A stretch of 47,706 bases of DNA from Bacteroidota bacterium (GTDB lineage: Bacteria > Bacteroidota > Bacteroidia > Sphingobacteriales > Sphingobacteriaceae): assembly GCA_018828585.1 (NCBI GenBank), contig JAHJVW010000075.1, positions 1 to 47,706 of the forward strand. The letters are read 5' to 3'. A program made the position numbers and the translations under genes. Shown piece by piece: positions 1 through 8,834 of the stretch (positions within the stretch are counted from its first letter, which is position 1; every line of letters begins with the position of its first letter). The notes beneath the pieces were generated by a model. That model had not been told where the DNA came from, did not search any database, and was given only the letters and a program-made list of their open reading frames with translations.

Positions 1-80
1 CCTTAAACATTGATTAATCACATTAGATAAACTGCCCAGTATTTCATTAACAAAATAACGTGATCAAAAACTCTAAAAAT

Positions 81-111
81 AAAAAAACTGTCTCGTTTAT
101 TTTTGAGACAG
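81..111 (-). terminator. Intrinsic terminator of the outer-membrane protein operon
   Basis: On the minus strand a 7-bp stem (CTGTCTC paired with GAGACAG, loop of 10) is followed by a run of T residues. It lies about 30 nt past the stop of the receptor gene that ends at 138, so it should end that transcript. Confidence 0.75.
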
Positions 112-137
112 CCTCTTTTACTTGGTAAATTATAAAA

Positions 138-2876
138 TTAATCGTCTCTTCTTCCTCTTCTGTCTCCACCACCAAAATCAGGGACTGTGGTAGATTTACC
201 TGCGAATTTTTGAAACTTCATCGTAAAAGTTAACATGAAATATCTTGCTAAACGGTTCGACTGATTGTCTAAAGTATAGTTTTCAGTGACGGTTCTACTG
301 ATGTTCGTATTTTGATTTAATAAATCGAAAGCTTGAAATCTTAAAGCACCTGTATTGCCTTTAAAAAATTGTTTTTCTAAATAAGAATTGATAATCAAAG
401 GATTTGCCGAAGTACTGTTGAAGCCGCTATTAAAGTTTTTATCTAAAGATGCGCCCCACAATAAAGTCTTGGTAAAATAGATTTTATGATCGTATCCTAA
501 CGTCCAGGTATTTACCGTGTTATTATTTGAGGTGTTTAACGAGTAATTAGTGTTATTCCAGCTGTAGCTAACAGAAGGTGTTATTTCTAACCAAGTTTTA
601 GGATTGATTTGAAAATTCAATCGTTGGTTTAAAACGGTGTTTTTACCAATATTTTTTTCACCATTAATCAACGAAATATTATTGTTATAATTTGCGAAAC
701 CTCTAAAGCTTAATACATAGGCTTTTTCTTTAAAGGGCTTTGAAAAGGCATAGAAACCGTTGATGGTATAATATCCACTCGCATTACCATAAGTAGTTGT
801 TCTAATCACACCCTGACTGCCGGAAGGATTAGAGATTTGATTGCTTACGATTTTATTTTTGGTAGTACTAAATGATAGATTCGAAAAAAATACATTTCCT
901 GATGCAAAATCAAAATTGTTGTATCTCGCATTAAAACGCGTAGAAAACTCAGCATCTAAGGCCGGATTACCAATTACGGGAAATTGTAAATTTGAATTAT
1001 CTAAAACAGGTTGCAGTTGCGAATAACTAGGTTGATTACTTCTGCCATCAACAGATAAGTTTAATTCTCTGGTTCTAGCAAATTTGTAGGTATATCTAGC
1101 CGTTGGGAAAATGTTTAAAGCTGTTCTTTTTAAAGTAGGATTATTTGCTGAAGATCCTTCTAAAGCGCTTGGCTGAATAGCCATTCCTAAAGTATAGTTG
1201 TACTTCTTTTGGTTTACACGGTAGTTTAATCCAAATCTGTTTGTGATAAATTTATAATCGTAATTATTACTCAAAACTGGGTCAACACTTGGATTATTAG
1301 TTGATGAATTACTTTTTAAAACTGAGCGGTCGTTATTGATATTTGCTAAACCATATGCATAATTAAATTCTAATGAATTAGTTTTAGACAATGGTTCGGT
1401 ATACGAAACTTTCATTCTATAATTATCCGTGTTATTATCATTAGCAATAATTTGACGCTGATATATATCTGTCTGACCAGATGAGGTATAATTAGTAGAG
1501 TTGTTGGTCACATCTTTATTATTGTTGTTAGATTGAGAGTTTACCTCTCCATTCAATGATAAATTTCTAGGCTTTGCTCCAAATCTATGGTTATATAAAA
1601 ACTCTAAACCATAATTAGGATTGGTGTAATCATTCGTACCTAATTCATTCCCTACATTTTTTCTTTGTCCGGATATGATATTAAAATTTGTATTTGAACC
1701 CCCGTTATTTGTGCCATAACTGTAATTTGGGGTTACTTTGAGGTAATTTAAACTGTCAATTTTATATTCGATATTAAAATTGAAACGATGATTGTTAGAA
1801 AGCGTGTTTGAATTTGCATCATTTATGTTGCTGATAGAGCCATTTCCAGTATCGGAGAAGACTTGTGAGCTATAGTTTAATGCATTGTTATTATTGTAGG
1901 TGAAACTGTAGCTACCATAGGCAGTTATTTTTTTAGACCACTCGTCACGGTAGTTGAAACCAAAGGATTTTACATCTGTTAAGCCACTATTGTTATCGCC
2001 TCCAAATCCTCCTCGTCCTCGTCCTCCTCCGTTTTGCACCAAATTAAAAATGTTTGCATTGGTATTATTTAAATTGGCTAAAGCCGATAATTGCTGTGAG
2101 TTATTAAAACTTGCTGCAAAAACAGAACCTTGATATCTATCGGTACTTCCACCACCTACAGTACCCCGCACAATTAATCCCTTATTTTTATCCTTCCGGA
2201 TGACTAAGTTTAAAATCTTTTCAGGATCTCCATCTTTTACTCCGGTGATATTTGCTTGATCTCCGTAGTCATCTACCACCTGCACTTTTTCAATTAAATC
2301 AGCAGGTAATTGTTGAGTTGCCGTTTTAACATCACCACCAAAAAAATCCTTTCCATTCACACGTATTTTGGTTATCGTTTTACCCTGAGCTGTTACATTT
2401 CCGTCTTTATCTACTTCAACTCCAGGTAGTTTTTTCAATAGATCTTCGGTAGTTGCGTTCGCTCTTAGTTTATAGGCATCAGATCTATATTCTAAAGTAT
2501 CTTCTTTTACCGTAACGTCTGGGATTCCATTAACTACTACTTCGTTCAACATTTTAGTATCATTACTTAAAATGATAGGATCTAAAACTAAACGGGTAGA
2601 GGTTGGGTCGAAAAGAAATCGCTTTTTAATTGTTTGATAGCCTAAGCCTGAAACTGTAATAGAAAATTGTGAAGACTTAATATTACTAAACACAAATATG
2701 CCATCAACATTTGTAGTGGCTGAGATGGTGTCTTTTGTAGTGGCAAGCTTTACAGATGCACCAATTACAGTGTTATCCGTAGAGTCTTTTACCACTCCGC
2801 TTACCTCTATGTTGCTTTGAGCTTTAAGTGAATATAACGTGAATAAACAAACAGTAAGCAATATTAATTTTTTCAT
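138..2876 (-). CDS. TonB-dependent-receptor-like outer-membrane beta-barrel protein
   Basis: 912 residues. A signal peptide (residues 1-19, cut near LKA-Q) is followed by a carboxypeptidase-regulatory-like beta-sandwich domain (about 22-105, with VSGVVKDSTDNTVIGASV), a plug-like region (about 110-235, with KLPGVEVDKDGNV and RVNGKDFFGGD), then a long Asn/Ser/aromatic-rich barrel. This matches the Bacteroidota 'outer membrane beta-barrel family' group that is related to SusC receptors but shorter. A Gly/Arg-rich patch lies near residues 283-295. A charged tail (GGGDRRGRRDD) follows the last predicted strand, so the protein does not end on the aromatic residue usual for barrels. It follows the secreted glycine-rich protein gene by 32 nt, in the same direction, downstream of a LytTR two-component pair. 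The ligand cannot be read from the sequence. Confidence 0.88.
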   Translation of the reverse strand: MKKLILLTVCLFTLYSLKAQSNIEVSGVVKDSTDNTVIGASVKLATTKDTISATTNVDGIFVFSNIKSSQFSITVSGLGYQTIKKRFLFDPTSTRLVLDPIILSNDTKMLNEVVVNGIPDVTVKEDTLEYRSDAYKLRANATTEDLLKKLPGVEVDKDGNVTAQGKTITKIRVNGKDFFGGDVKTATQQLPADLIEKVQVVDDYGDQANITGVKDGDPEKILNLVIRKDKNKGLIVRGTVGGGSTDRYQGSVFAASFNNSQQLSALANLNNTNANIFNLVQNGGGRGRGGFGGDNNSGLTDVKSFGFNYRDEWSKKITAYGSYSFTYNNNNALNYSSQVFSDTGNGSISNINDANSNTLSNNHRFNFNIEYKIDSLNYLKVTPNYSYGTNNGGSNTNFNIISGQRKNVGNELGTNDYTNPNYGLEFLYNHRFGAKPRNLSLNGEVNSQSNNNNKDVTNNSTNYTSSGQTDIYQRQIIANDNNTDNYRMKVSYTEPLSKTNSLEFNYAYGLANINNDRSVLKSNSSTNNPSVDPVLSNNYDYKFITNRFGLNYRVNQKKYNYTLGMAIQPSALEGSSANNPTLKRTALNIFPTARYTYKFARTRELNLSVDGRSNQPSYSQLQPVLDNSNLQFPVIGNPALDAEFSTRFNARYNNFDFASGNVFFSNLSFSTTKNKIVSNQISNPSGSQGVIRTTTYGNASGYYTINGFYAFSKPFKEKAYVLSFRGFANYNNNISLINGEKNIGKNTVLNQRLNFQINPKTWLEITPSVSYSWNNTNYSLNTSNNNTVNTWTLGYDHKIYFTKTLLWGASLDKNFNSGFNSTSANPLIINSYLEKQFFKGNTGALRFQAFDLLNQNTNISRTVTENYTLDNQSNRLARYFMLTFTMKFQKFAGKSTTVPDFGGGDRRGRRDD

Positions 2877-2908
2877 TTTATTTAAATTGAATGTATTTGA
2901 GAATTGAA

Positions 2909-3772
2909 TTATTTGGCGAGTTTGGCTTTAACCCAAAACGCTGTCGGCGTAAATAAAGCCATCATATTCACAGAACCCGCTTCGCCGCTAGGCCTTCCTC
3001 CTCCGTAGCTTCCTCCTCCAGAGCCACCGCCACCAAAACCACCGCTGGGTCTGCCTTCACCACCACCAAAACCTCCTCCACTACTTCCTGTCTCGGGTAA
3101 TTCTATTCCATTTAATCTGATGTTTACAGCAATGTCATCTGTACTTCCCAAATCAATATTAACCAGTTTTAGCGGAATAGCTAATTCATATATTAGGGCA
3201 TTTTTATCATTATAATTGATGCCTGTTTTGATTCCGTAAGTATTGTAAATAGAGATACTTTCTACACTGATGTCGTTTAAGCCGCTCACTTTAATTTCTT
3301 TAAACTGACTGATCATTTTTTTTCTCATTTCAGTTCTTTGTGCTTCTCTTTCTGCTGGGGTTCTCTCAGTTGGAGCTCCACTACCGCCTCTATTACCTTG
3401 TTCACCTCTTCCGCCTCTCATCGCACTCATCATTGCCACCCTATCAACCACAGGAAATGTAACCGTTGAACTTTCTTTTTTCTTCCCCTTATCATTTACC
3501 GAGACACTAATACCTCCAGCCATTATTTTACTTTGTTCTTGTTGGCCACTAGCCTTAATAAAAACATAAAGATTGTTAGCATCATGTGCTATGGCATAGT
3601 AAACTTTTGTGGTTTTATCATAGTTTGCTAATGAATCAGCAAATTCAGTTAACTTACCATCAATCTTTATTGATGCAGGTGCATAAGGTATGATTTCGTT
3701 ATTCTGAGCAAATGATGCTTGAACACCTAGAAAAAGAACGGAAGAGATCAGTAGTAATTGAATTTTTTTCAT
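2909..3772 (-). CDS. Secreted glycine-rich protein with a possible CBM9/DOMON-like domain
   Basis: 287 residues, not assigned to a named family. The signal peptide is residues 1-22 (ASFA-Q). Residues 28-110 (IPYAPASIKIDGKL..., VYYAIAHDANNLYVFIKA) look like the beta-sandwich seen in family 9 carbohydrate-binding or DOMON-like proteins; this is inference. A charged linker rich in R, E and G (about 115-150) is followed by a second beta-rich part and a Gly/Ser-rich stretch (about 228-265) with repeated GGGFGGG-like units. It lies just upstream of the barrel protein, which also has a GGGRGRGGFGG patch, so the two may work together at the outer membrane. It probably shares a transcript with that gene. 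Confidence 0.75.
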   Translation of the reverse strand: MKKIQLLLISSVLFLGVQASFAQNNEIIPYAPASIKIDGKLTEFADSLANYDKTTKVYYAIAHDANNLYVFIKASGQQEQSKIMAGGISVSVNDKGKKKESSTVTFPVVDRVAMMSAMRGGRGEQGNRGGSGAPTERTPAEREAQRTEMRKKMISQFKEIKVSGLNDISVESISIYNTYGIKTGINYNDKNALIYELAIPLKLVNIDLGSTDDIAVNIRLNGIELPETGSSGGGFGGGEGRPSGGFGGGGSGGGSYGGGRPSGEAGSVNMMALFTPTAFWVKAKLAK

Positions 3773-3894
3773 TTTTAAATTGGAATGAATATGTTTTTTA
3801 ACATTGCAATTTTAAATAAGCAATCGCTAAGCACATAAGTTATGATACCTAAGCCGATATAAAGTAGATGAAAAGGGGTTTAAAAGAGATTTGT

Positions 3895-4605
3895 TTACAG
3901 ATTTTTTTTGCTGATATGTTGCATTAATGCATCACGGTAGTGGTCAGTTACTGAAATTTCTTTATGTGGTAAAATCACATGATTTCTTTTAAATGCCGAC
4001 ATGTGATCTAAAGAAACGATAAATGATTTATGTACTCTTAAGAAATGATTACTATCTAGTTTTTCTTCTAGGTAGCGCATGCTTAATCTAGTAATAATAG
4101 GTTTTTCGGAATGTACTAGATATATTTTTATATAATCCTTTAAGCCTTCAACATATTCAATATCCTCTAGCTTGATTTTTATGTGGCTATAATCAGCATT
4201 AACAAAAAGGTACTGATTTGAAGGGATTTGCTCTGCTGGGGTTTGTTTGAGGTTGTATAAATCGTAAGCTTTGTTTACAGATTTTAGAAAGCGATCAAAA
4301 GGAACAGGTTTTAATAAATAGTCTATCACATCTAAATCAAAACCTTCTAAAGCGTATTTTTCATAAGCAGTAACTAATATGATCATTGGTGGGTTAACCA
4401 AACTTTTCACCATCTGTAAACCACTTAAGCCTGGCATCTGAATATCTAAAAAAAGAAGATCTACTTTTTCTTTTTGGATAAACTCTAACGCTTGCATTGC
4501 ATTTTTACAAGTGCCTGCTAATTCAAGAAACGGAACTTGTGATACATTATCGGCCATTAATTCCCTAGCTAAGGACTCATCATCTACAATTAAACATCTA
4601 ATCAT
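3895..4605 (-). CDS. LytTR-family response regulator
   Basis: 236 residues. An N-terminal receiver domain (1-120) has the acidic pair D8/D9, the phosphoacceptor D54 in [12 protein letters not shown], the T in LVTAYEKYA and the K in [12 protein letters not shown]-terminal LytTR DNA-binding domain (about 135-232) carries [15 protein letters not shown] and [10 protein letters not shown]. Its start overlaps the end of the kinase gene by 8 nt, so the two are translationally coupled. The next genes downstream, in the same direction after 122 nt, encode the secreted glycine-rich protein and the outer-membrane receptor; these are the likeliest targets, by position only. Confidence 0.93.
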   Translation of the reverse strand: MIRCLIVDDESLARELMADNVSQVPFLELAGTCKNAMQALEFIQKEKVDLLFLDIQMPGLSGLQMVKSLVNPPMIILVTAYEKYALEGFDLDVIDYLLKPVPFDRFLKSVNKAYDLYNLKQTPAEQIPSNQYLFVNADYSHIKIKLEDIEYVEGLKDYIKIYLVHSEKPIITRLSMRYLEEKLDSNHFLRVHKSFIVSLDHMSAFKRNHVILPHKEISVTDHYRDALMQHISKKNL

Positions 4606-5623
4606 GCATTTCTAATATTAGTTTTATAATGTAGCGTTCATGATCATTCGTAATCTTCAAATTATAATGATTTTTATACAATAAATCTAAACGCCTTTGT
4701 GTGTTTGCTAGTCCAATACCAGAACTTTCATCTTTACTTTCACCAATGGGTTGGATATCGTTATCAACTACGAAATTTAGCGTGTTTCCCAATATTTTTA
4801 AATCAATATTGATGGTTGGATTTACCAAAGTTCCCATTCCGTGTTTAAAAGCATTTTCAACAAACGGGATTAATAACATGGGCTCGAGTTTAAAATTATC
4901 TGGATTTCCCTCAACTTCAAAAGAAATTTTAACATCATCACCAAAACGTAACTTTTGTAAGTCTATATATCCTTGAAGATAGTTTATTTCTTGACTCAAG
5001 TTTATTTTTCCATGATTACCCTCGTAAAGCATATATCGTAAAAGAGAAGACAACTGCAAAAGTGCAGGCTCCATTTTATCACTTTTCTTTCTGGCTAATG
5101 AAACTAAATTGTTTAATACGTTGAACATGAAATGCGGGCTAACCTGCGAACGTAAAAAGCTGAGTTCGGTTTTTAAATTTTCAGTTTCCTTTTCTTTATT
5201 ATTTTTTTGATTTTTAATATGATCCATGATGATTCTGTAACTACAGCTGGTACCAAGAATAAAAATGTAAGAAATAATATTCGAAAAAATTGGACGACCC
5301 CATTTGCGTTTAGACGGAAACAGATGTAAATCTATATACTGGGAACAAAACCACGCAGCAACTACTAAAATCAAAATAATGACGATGTATAACGCCAATC
5401 CTTTTCTTTTAAAAATTTTTGGATAGATATAAAAGGCATTTAGATAAAAAATAATAGCTAAAAGCGCATTATTCAATAAAAAACGATACAAAGAGTAATC
5501 TGAAAATCTGTTTTCTGGTGCATTATATCTGAATAAAAATGGTGGTAAAACCAACATAATCCAAAAGACTAGATGTAATGTTGATAGTTGGATACCCGAA
5601 CTGGTAATTTTTAACTTCTTCAT
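4598..5623 (-). CDS. LytS/YehU-type membrane sensor histidine kinase
   Basis: Four predicted membrane segments in the first 140 residues (for example [16 protein letters not shown] and [17 protein letters not shown]) are followed by a short coiled coil and a His_kinase domain. The phospho-accepting His is in [15 protein letters not shown]. An ATPase domain follows, with N box [11 protein letters not shown] and the G-box [17 protein letters not shown] chose the ATG at 5623 ([10 protein letters not shown], about 341 residues). The frame is open 8 codons further to 5647, but those residues look non-native. It has no recognisable extracytoplasmic sensor domain, so the signal may be sensed in the membrane. 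It forms a pair with the overlapping LytTR regulator. Confidence 0.9.
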   Translation of the reverse strand: MKKLKITSSGIQLSTLHLVFWIMLVLPPFLFRYNAPENRFSDYSLYRFLLNNALLAIIFYLNAFYIYPKIFKRKGLALYIVIILILVVAAWFCSQYIDLHLFPSKRKWGRPIFSNIISYIFILGTSCSYRIIMDHIKNQKNNKEKETENLKTELSFLRSQVSPHFMFNVLNNLVSLARKKSDKMEPALLQLSSLLRYMLYEGNHGKINLSQEINYLQGYIDLQKLRFGDDVKISFEVEGNPDNFKLEPMLLIPFVENAFKHGMGTLVNPTINIDLKILGNTLNFVVDNDIQPIGESKDESSGIGLANTQRRLDLLYKNHYNLKITNDHERYIIKLILEMHD

Positions 5624-5647
5624 TCTTATTAAATAAATCATTAGCAA

Positions 5648-6026
5648 CTTAATAAATTGCTATAAGAATTCAATCTGCAAATAAATGAATAACAAAATAA
5701 CTTGAAGTCTAATAAAGCCCAAAGCAGGATATTTATAGACAAAAGGCGGGAGAAAATCTATTTTATCGAAAATGGTATTAAAAAATACCCGGAACTCACG
5801 TTCCGAGTCCGGGTATTTTTACACAATAAAACTTAGAAAAGATTTTAAACCATTTCTACAATGCGATTTAAAAATCTTTCACACAGCAATTAGCACAATG
5901 GCTGCGTGATACTAATACGTAAAAATTGAAATTAGGTTTTAATAATTTCAATCTTAAAATTAAGAAATTAAATTAATATCACTTAAAATTAAATTAATTA
6001 TTTTTAATCAAAAGGCTCTTAAACAG
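5648..6026. other. Intergenic stretch between kinase and helicase genes
   Basis: 379 nt, very AT-rich on the helicase side. Apart from the strong hairpin at 5781-5820 I see no coding sequence. I read both strands for a small cold-shock gene, which might be expected next to an RhlE-like helicase, and found none. Confidence 0.6.
5781..5820. terminator. Strong bidirectional terminator hairpin
   Basis: AAAAATACCCGGAACTC pairs with GAGTCCGGGTATTTTT, a 16-17 bp stem with one bulged base and loop ACGTTCC. A-runs and T-runs on the two outer sides let it work in both directions. It most likely ends the helicase transcript and shields the kinase promoter. Confidence 0.8.
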
Positions 6027-7304
6027 TTAGTTTCTATCGCCTGAGCGCTGCTTGAAGAATTTTTTCTTTGGCTTGGTCTCGGTTGATTTATCTTCTTTTT
6101 TCTTGTATGAATTTTGTTTTGGTCGTTGATTTCTAAAATCACTTTCTTTTTTTGCAGGGATAAATCCTGTAAAGGGATAAGGATGGTCCGTAATAACCGG
6201 AATGGAAATGTTAATCAACTTCTGGATATCTTTAAGAAATTCTTTCTCTTCCGCATCGCAAAAAGATAAGGCAGTACCATTAGCTCCAGCTCTTCCGGTT
6301 CGACCGATTCGGTGAACATAAGTTTCAGAAATATTTGGGATTTCGAAGTTAATCACATAAGCTAAATCATCAATATCAATTCCTCTAGCAGCAATATCTG
6401 TGGCTACCAAAACTCTTAATTTCTTATCCTTAAAGTCTGATAAAGCATTTTGACGAGCATTTTGAGACTTATTGCCATGTATAGCAGCTGATTTTATACC
6501 TTCTTTTGCTAACACCTTTACTACCTTATCAGCTCCATGTTTGGTGCGTGTAAATACCAAAGCAGTTTCTATCTTTTTATCGTCCAAAATATGCAAAAGC
6601 AAGTCATTTTTTTTGTTCTTATCTACATAATATAAAAACTGATTAATGGTTTCTGCAGTTGAAGAAACTGGCGTAACCTCTACTCTTACTGGGTTATTTA
6701 AAATGGTATTTGCCAGTTTGGTAATGGTTGGAGGCATAGTAGCCGAAAAAAATAAGGATTGTCTTTTCTGTGGCAAAGCAGCAATAATCTTATTCACATC
6801 ATGAATAAAACCCATATCCAGCATTCTATCTGCTTCATCTAATACAAAAAAATTAATTTCTCTTAAACTTATAAATCGCTGATTCATTAAGTCTAACAAC
6901 CTTCCTGGTGTAGCAATTAATATATCAATGCCTCTATGTAAAGCATCGGTTTGAGACTTCTGTCCAACTCCACCAAAAATCACGGTATGTGTTAAGTGTA
7001 AGTTTTTACCATAATCGCTAAAACTTTCTCCAATTTGTATAGCCAACTCACGTGTTGGTGTTACTATTAAGGCTTTAATTTTCCTAGAACCTTTTTGTTG
7101 CGGTCCTTGTTCATTCAATAACTGTAAAATGGGAATAGCAAATGCAGCTGTTTTCCCTGTACCTGTTTGGGCACATCCTAAAAGATCTTTCTTTTGTAGA
7201 AGTTGTGGAATAGCTTGAGACTGAATGGGTGTTGGATGTGTATATCCTAATGATTTTAGCGCCTTTTGAATAGGCTCTATTAAATTGAGTTCTTGAAATG
7301 TCAT
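6027..7304 (-). CDS. RhlE-like DEAD-box ATP-dependent RNA helicase
   Basis: 425 residues. The complete helicase motif set is present: Q motif [12 protein letters not shown], Walker [20 protein letters not shown], Walker B DEAD, SAT, then RecA2 motifs [20 protein letters not shown] and HRIGRTGR. A short basic tail follows ([15 protein letters not shown]), as in the RhlE group, where it helps RNA binding. These enzymes unwind short RNA duplexes during ribosome assembly, mRNA decay and cold adaptation. It has its own promoter (-7 box at 7375-7382), which gives a leader of about 65 nt. RhlE is the best match, but Bacteroidota carry several paralogs. Confidence 0.93.
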   Translation of the reverse strand: MTFQELNLIEPIQKALKSLGYTHPTPIQSQAIPQLLQKKDLLGCAQTGTGKTAAFAIPILQLLNEQGPQQKGSRKIKALIVTPTRELAIQIGESFSDYGKNLHLTHTVIFGGVGQKSQTDALHRGIDILIATPGRLLDLMNQRFISLREINFFVLDEADRMLDMGFIHDVNKIIAALPQKRQSLFFSATMPPTITKLANTILNNPVRVEVTPVSSTAETINQFLYYVDKNKKNDLLLHILDDKKIETALVFTRTKHGADKVVKVLAKEGIKSAAIHGNKSQNARQNALSDFKDKKLRVLVATDIAARGIDIDDLAYVINFEIPNISETYVHRIGRTGRAGANGTALSFCDAEEKEFLKDIQKLINISIPVITDHPYPFTGFIPAKKESDFRNQRPKQNSYKKKEDKSTETKPKKKFFKQRSGDRN

Positions 7305-7374
7305 CTAATGTTGTCTTTGAAGTAAACCTAAGATCAACATGAATTTTTGATAACGGTGAACTTCCTATTTTTTG

Positions 7375-7382
7375 CAAAGGTA
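7375..7382 (-). promoter_or_regulatory. -7 promoter box of the DEAD-box helicase gene
   Basis: TACCTTTG on the minus strand is a perfect match to the Bacteroidota -7 consensus TAnnTTTG. It is followed by CAAAA. No clear -33 TTTG is seen at the usual spacing. The predicted start site is near 7370. Confidence 0.55.
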
Positions 7383-7428
7383 CGGCTAATATTCGGAAAA
7401 CGGTCGTGTCCTTAAAATCTAACATTAT

Positions 7429-7506
7429 TTGGGCGTTTTAACACGCTATCCCCTCATACTGCACTGGGCTTTATTCACAGGCAGGTATCCGCTGCTATCG
7501 TTAACG
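7429..7506 (+). repeat. Dispersed intergenic repeat, copy 1
   Basis: It begins TTGGGCGTTTTAACACGC and ends GGTATCCGCTGCTATCG. Copies 2 (19379-19468) and 3 (28354-28462, minus) share the start TTGGGCRTT, a central GGCTTTYCGCT-like block and the end GGTATCCGCTTCAATCCYTAA. It abuts the 3' end of the esterase gene. Confidence 0.7.
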
Positions 7507-7513
7507 TAAAAGC

Positions 7514-8350
7514 CTATTTAGCTTTAAACATTTTCTCAAAAGCATGATAAACTGCTAAATGTAAAGCGTCCGCATGTTCTTGACCCGCTAAGAAATCAAA
7601 ATATATTTTGGTGCTTTCATTTTTTTCAGCTTTTAATTTTTCGAAAAGTGTCTTTGCATCGTTCTCCATCACTTTTCCTTCTTTTCCAACGCCCACAAAA
7701 ATTTCTTTTACAGAATTTTCTTTAGGAAAATAAAATTTTAAAAGAGATTCATTATCCCACCATAAACTTGGGCTTACAATAATGTATCGATCAAATAAAT
7801 CAGGTTTCTTAAGCAGAATTTCAGTAGCCAAAAGACCTCCTAAAGATTGTCCTATAATGGTTTTATCATTTGAAACTAAATAATTATGTTGAATAAGCGG
7901 TTGTAATTCATCTGCAACAAACGCTATAAATTTTTCTGATTTGCCAGTTGTTGGAAAATCCTTTTTATCTTTTTTAATAGATGTTGGAAAGGTATAATTA
8001 CGTCTTCTATCAATGTTTGCTATTCCTACCACTATAGATTCGGGTACCATTTTTATCCAAGGAAATGAACCGAACTGAACAAGTCCAGCAATATGAATAA
8101 AATCTTCATCTACTGAACCATCTAATAAATAAATAACGGGATATTTCTTTAAAGAATCAGGTGAGTAACCATTTGGTAAATAGATGTTTAAAAGTCTATC
8201 TTCATTTAAAATATTTGAATGAACAGTCAAAGTTTCACCAATCGTAAATGATGCTTTTTTCTCAACTTTTAAAACTGATTTATCTTGTCCAAAAGCTGTA
8301 CAGGCTGTTATTAGTATAATCTGAAAGATTGTAATTTTAAATAATTTCAT
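7514..8350 (-). CDS. Secreted alpha/beta-hydrolase of the enterochelin-esterase-like family
   Basis: 278 residues. A signal sequence at the N-terminus contains ILITAC, so it could be either a lipoprotein or a normally cleaved protein. The hydrolase fold shows YPVIYLLDGS, VVGIANIDRRRNYTFP, the nucleophile elbow GQSLGG and a C-terminal acid/His region ending in GQEHADALHLAVYHAF. This matches the esterase D/IroE-like group (PF00756), which cleaves ester bonds in siderophores or small esters; the true substrate is unknown. It starts 4 nt after the stop of the small STAS-like gene, so the two are probably cotranscribed. Confidence 0.85.
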   Translation of the reverse strand: MKLFKITIFQIILITACTAFGQDKSVLKVEKKASFTIGETLTVHSNILNEDRLLNIYLPNGYSPDSLKKYPVIYLLDGSVDEDFIHIAGLVQFGSFPWIKMVPESIVVGIANIDRRRNYTFPTSIKKDKKDFPTTGKSEKFIAFVADELQPLIQHNYLVSNDKTIIGQSLGGLLATEILLKKPDLFDRYIIVSPSLWWDNESLLKFYFPKENSVKEIFVGVGKEGKVMENDAKTLFEKLKAEKNESTKIYFDFLAGQEHADALHLAVYHAFEKMFKAK

Positions 8351-8354
8351 GTTT

Positions 8355-8747
8355 TTAAAGGAATTGTTTTAACCAATCTTTAGCGTCTAAATCATTGGTA
8401 AATGATTTCATTGGGATTGGCGGAGTGTTTAATTTGAATAGAATATTCATGATAAGTTTTGACAAAGCTAGTTTAGAAACCATTGCCATTGCTGAATATA
8501 TTTCGGGCAGTTTTTCAGTAGAAAATTTGCGTGTAGCTTTATCAGGAATTGGTGAGTTTTTAAGATAGATTAATAACGGAACGGGTTTACTTTTAGTTAT
8601 TTTCTTCACCAAATCGACATTGTTGCCAATATTTTCGACGGTTCTTTTAATTCCGTTAGAATAAGAATAAAGTATACCTTCCTCATCAAAATAATAATTG
8701 GCAATTTCTCCTTTAATTAAAGGTTGATGTTTGTTAGGAATGTTCAT
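8355..8747 (-). CDS. Small STAS/SpoIIAA-like protein (DUF7793-type)
   Basis: 130 residues, no signal peptide. The layout is a beta-rich start (YYFDEEGILYSYS), a helix, the strand VPLLIYLKN, then a helical part and a C-terminal KSFTNDLDAKDWLKQFL. This is the pattern of the STAS/SpoIIAA-like DUF7793 group of Bacteroidota; the match is from memory. No biochemical role is established. It lies upstream of the esterase gene with a 4-nt gap. A near-consensus -7 box (TACTTTTA on the minus strand, 8754-8761) ends only 6 nt before the ATG. Confidence 0.75.
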   Translation of the reverse strand: MNIPNKHQPLIKGEIANYYFDEEGILYSYSNGIKRTVENIGNNVDLVKKITKSKPVPLLIYLKNSPIPDKATRKFSTEKLPEIYSAMAMVSKLALSKLIMNILFKLNTPPIPMKSFTNDLDAKDWLKQFL

Positions 8748-8777
8748 TATTGATAAAAGTATAGTTTTTTATTCAAG

Positions 8778-8813
8778 AAAAAAGCCATTCTGAATTTCGG
8801 AATGGCTTTTTTT
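8778..8813 (-). terminator. Terminator of pyruvate kinase
   Basis: GCCATTC and GAATGGC form the stem, flanked by an A-run and a T-run. On the minus strand it ends in a T tract about 20 nt after the pyk stop codon. The symmetrical A/T flanks could also stop transcription from the other side. Confidence 0.85.
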
Positions 8814-8834
8814 GATTTGAATGTAAGATATGGA

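Noticed and set aside
841-1026. 61-codon open frame opposite the outer-membrane protein gene
   Set aside because: Antisense shadow of the receptor gene with no upstream signals or family resemblance.
2990-3090. Tandem repeat-like DNA encoding GGGFGGG units
   Set aside because: It is the coding sequence of a glycine-rich tail and not a DNA repeat with independent significance.
5821-6026. Possible small cold-shock gene downstream of the helicase
   Set aside because: Both strands were read; stop codons are frequent and no cold-shock motif is present.
7111-7425. 104-codon frame overlapping the helicase start
   Set aside because: It is in another frame of the helicase gene and runs through the helicase promoter and leader.
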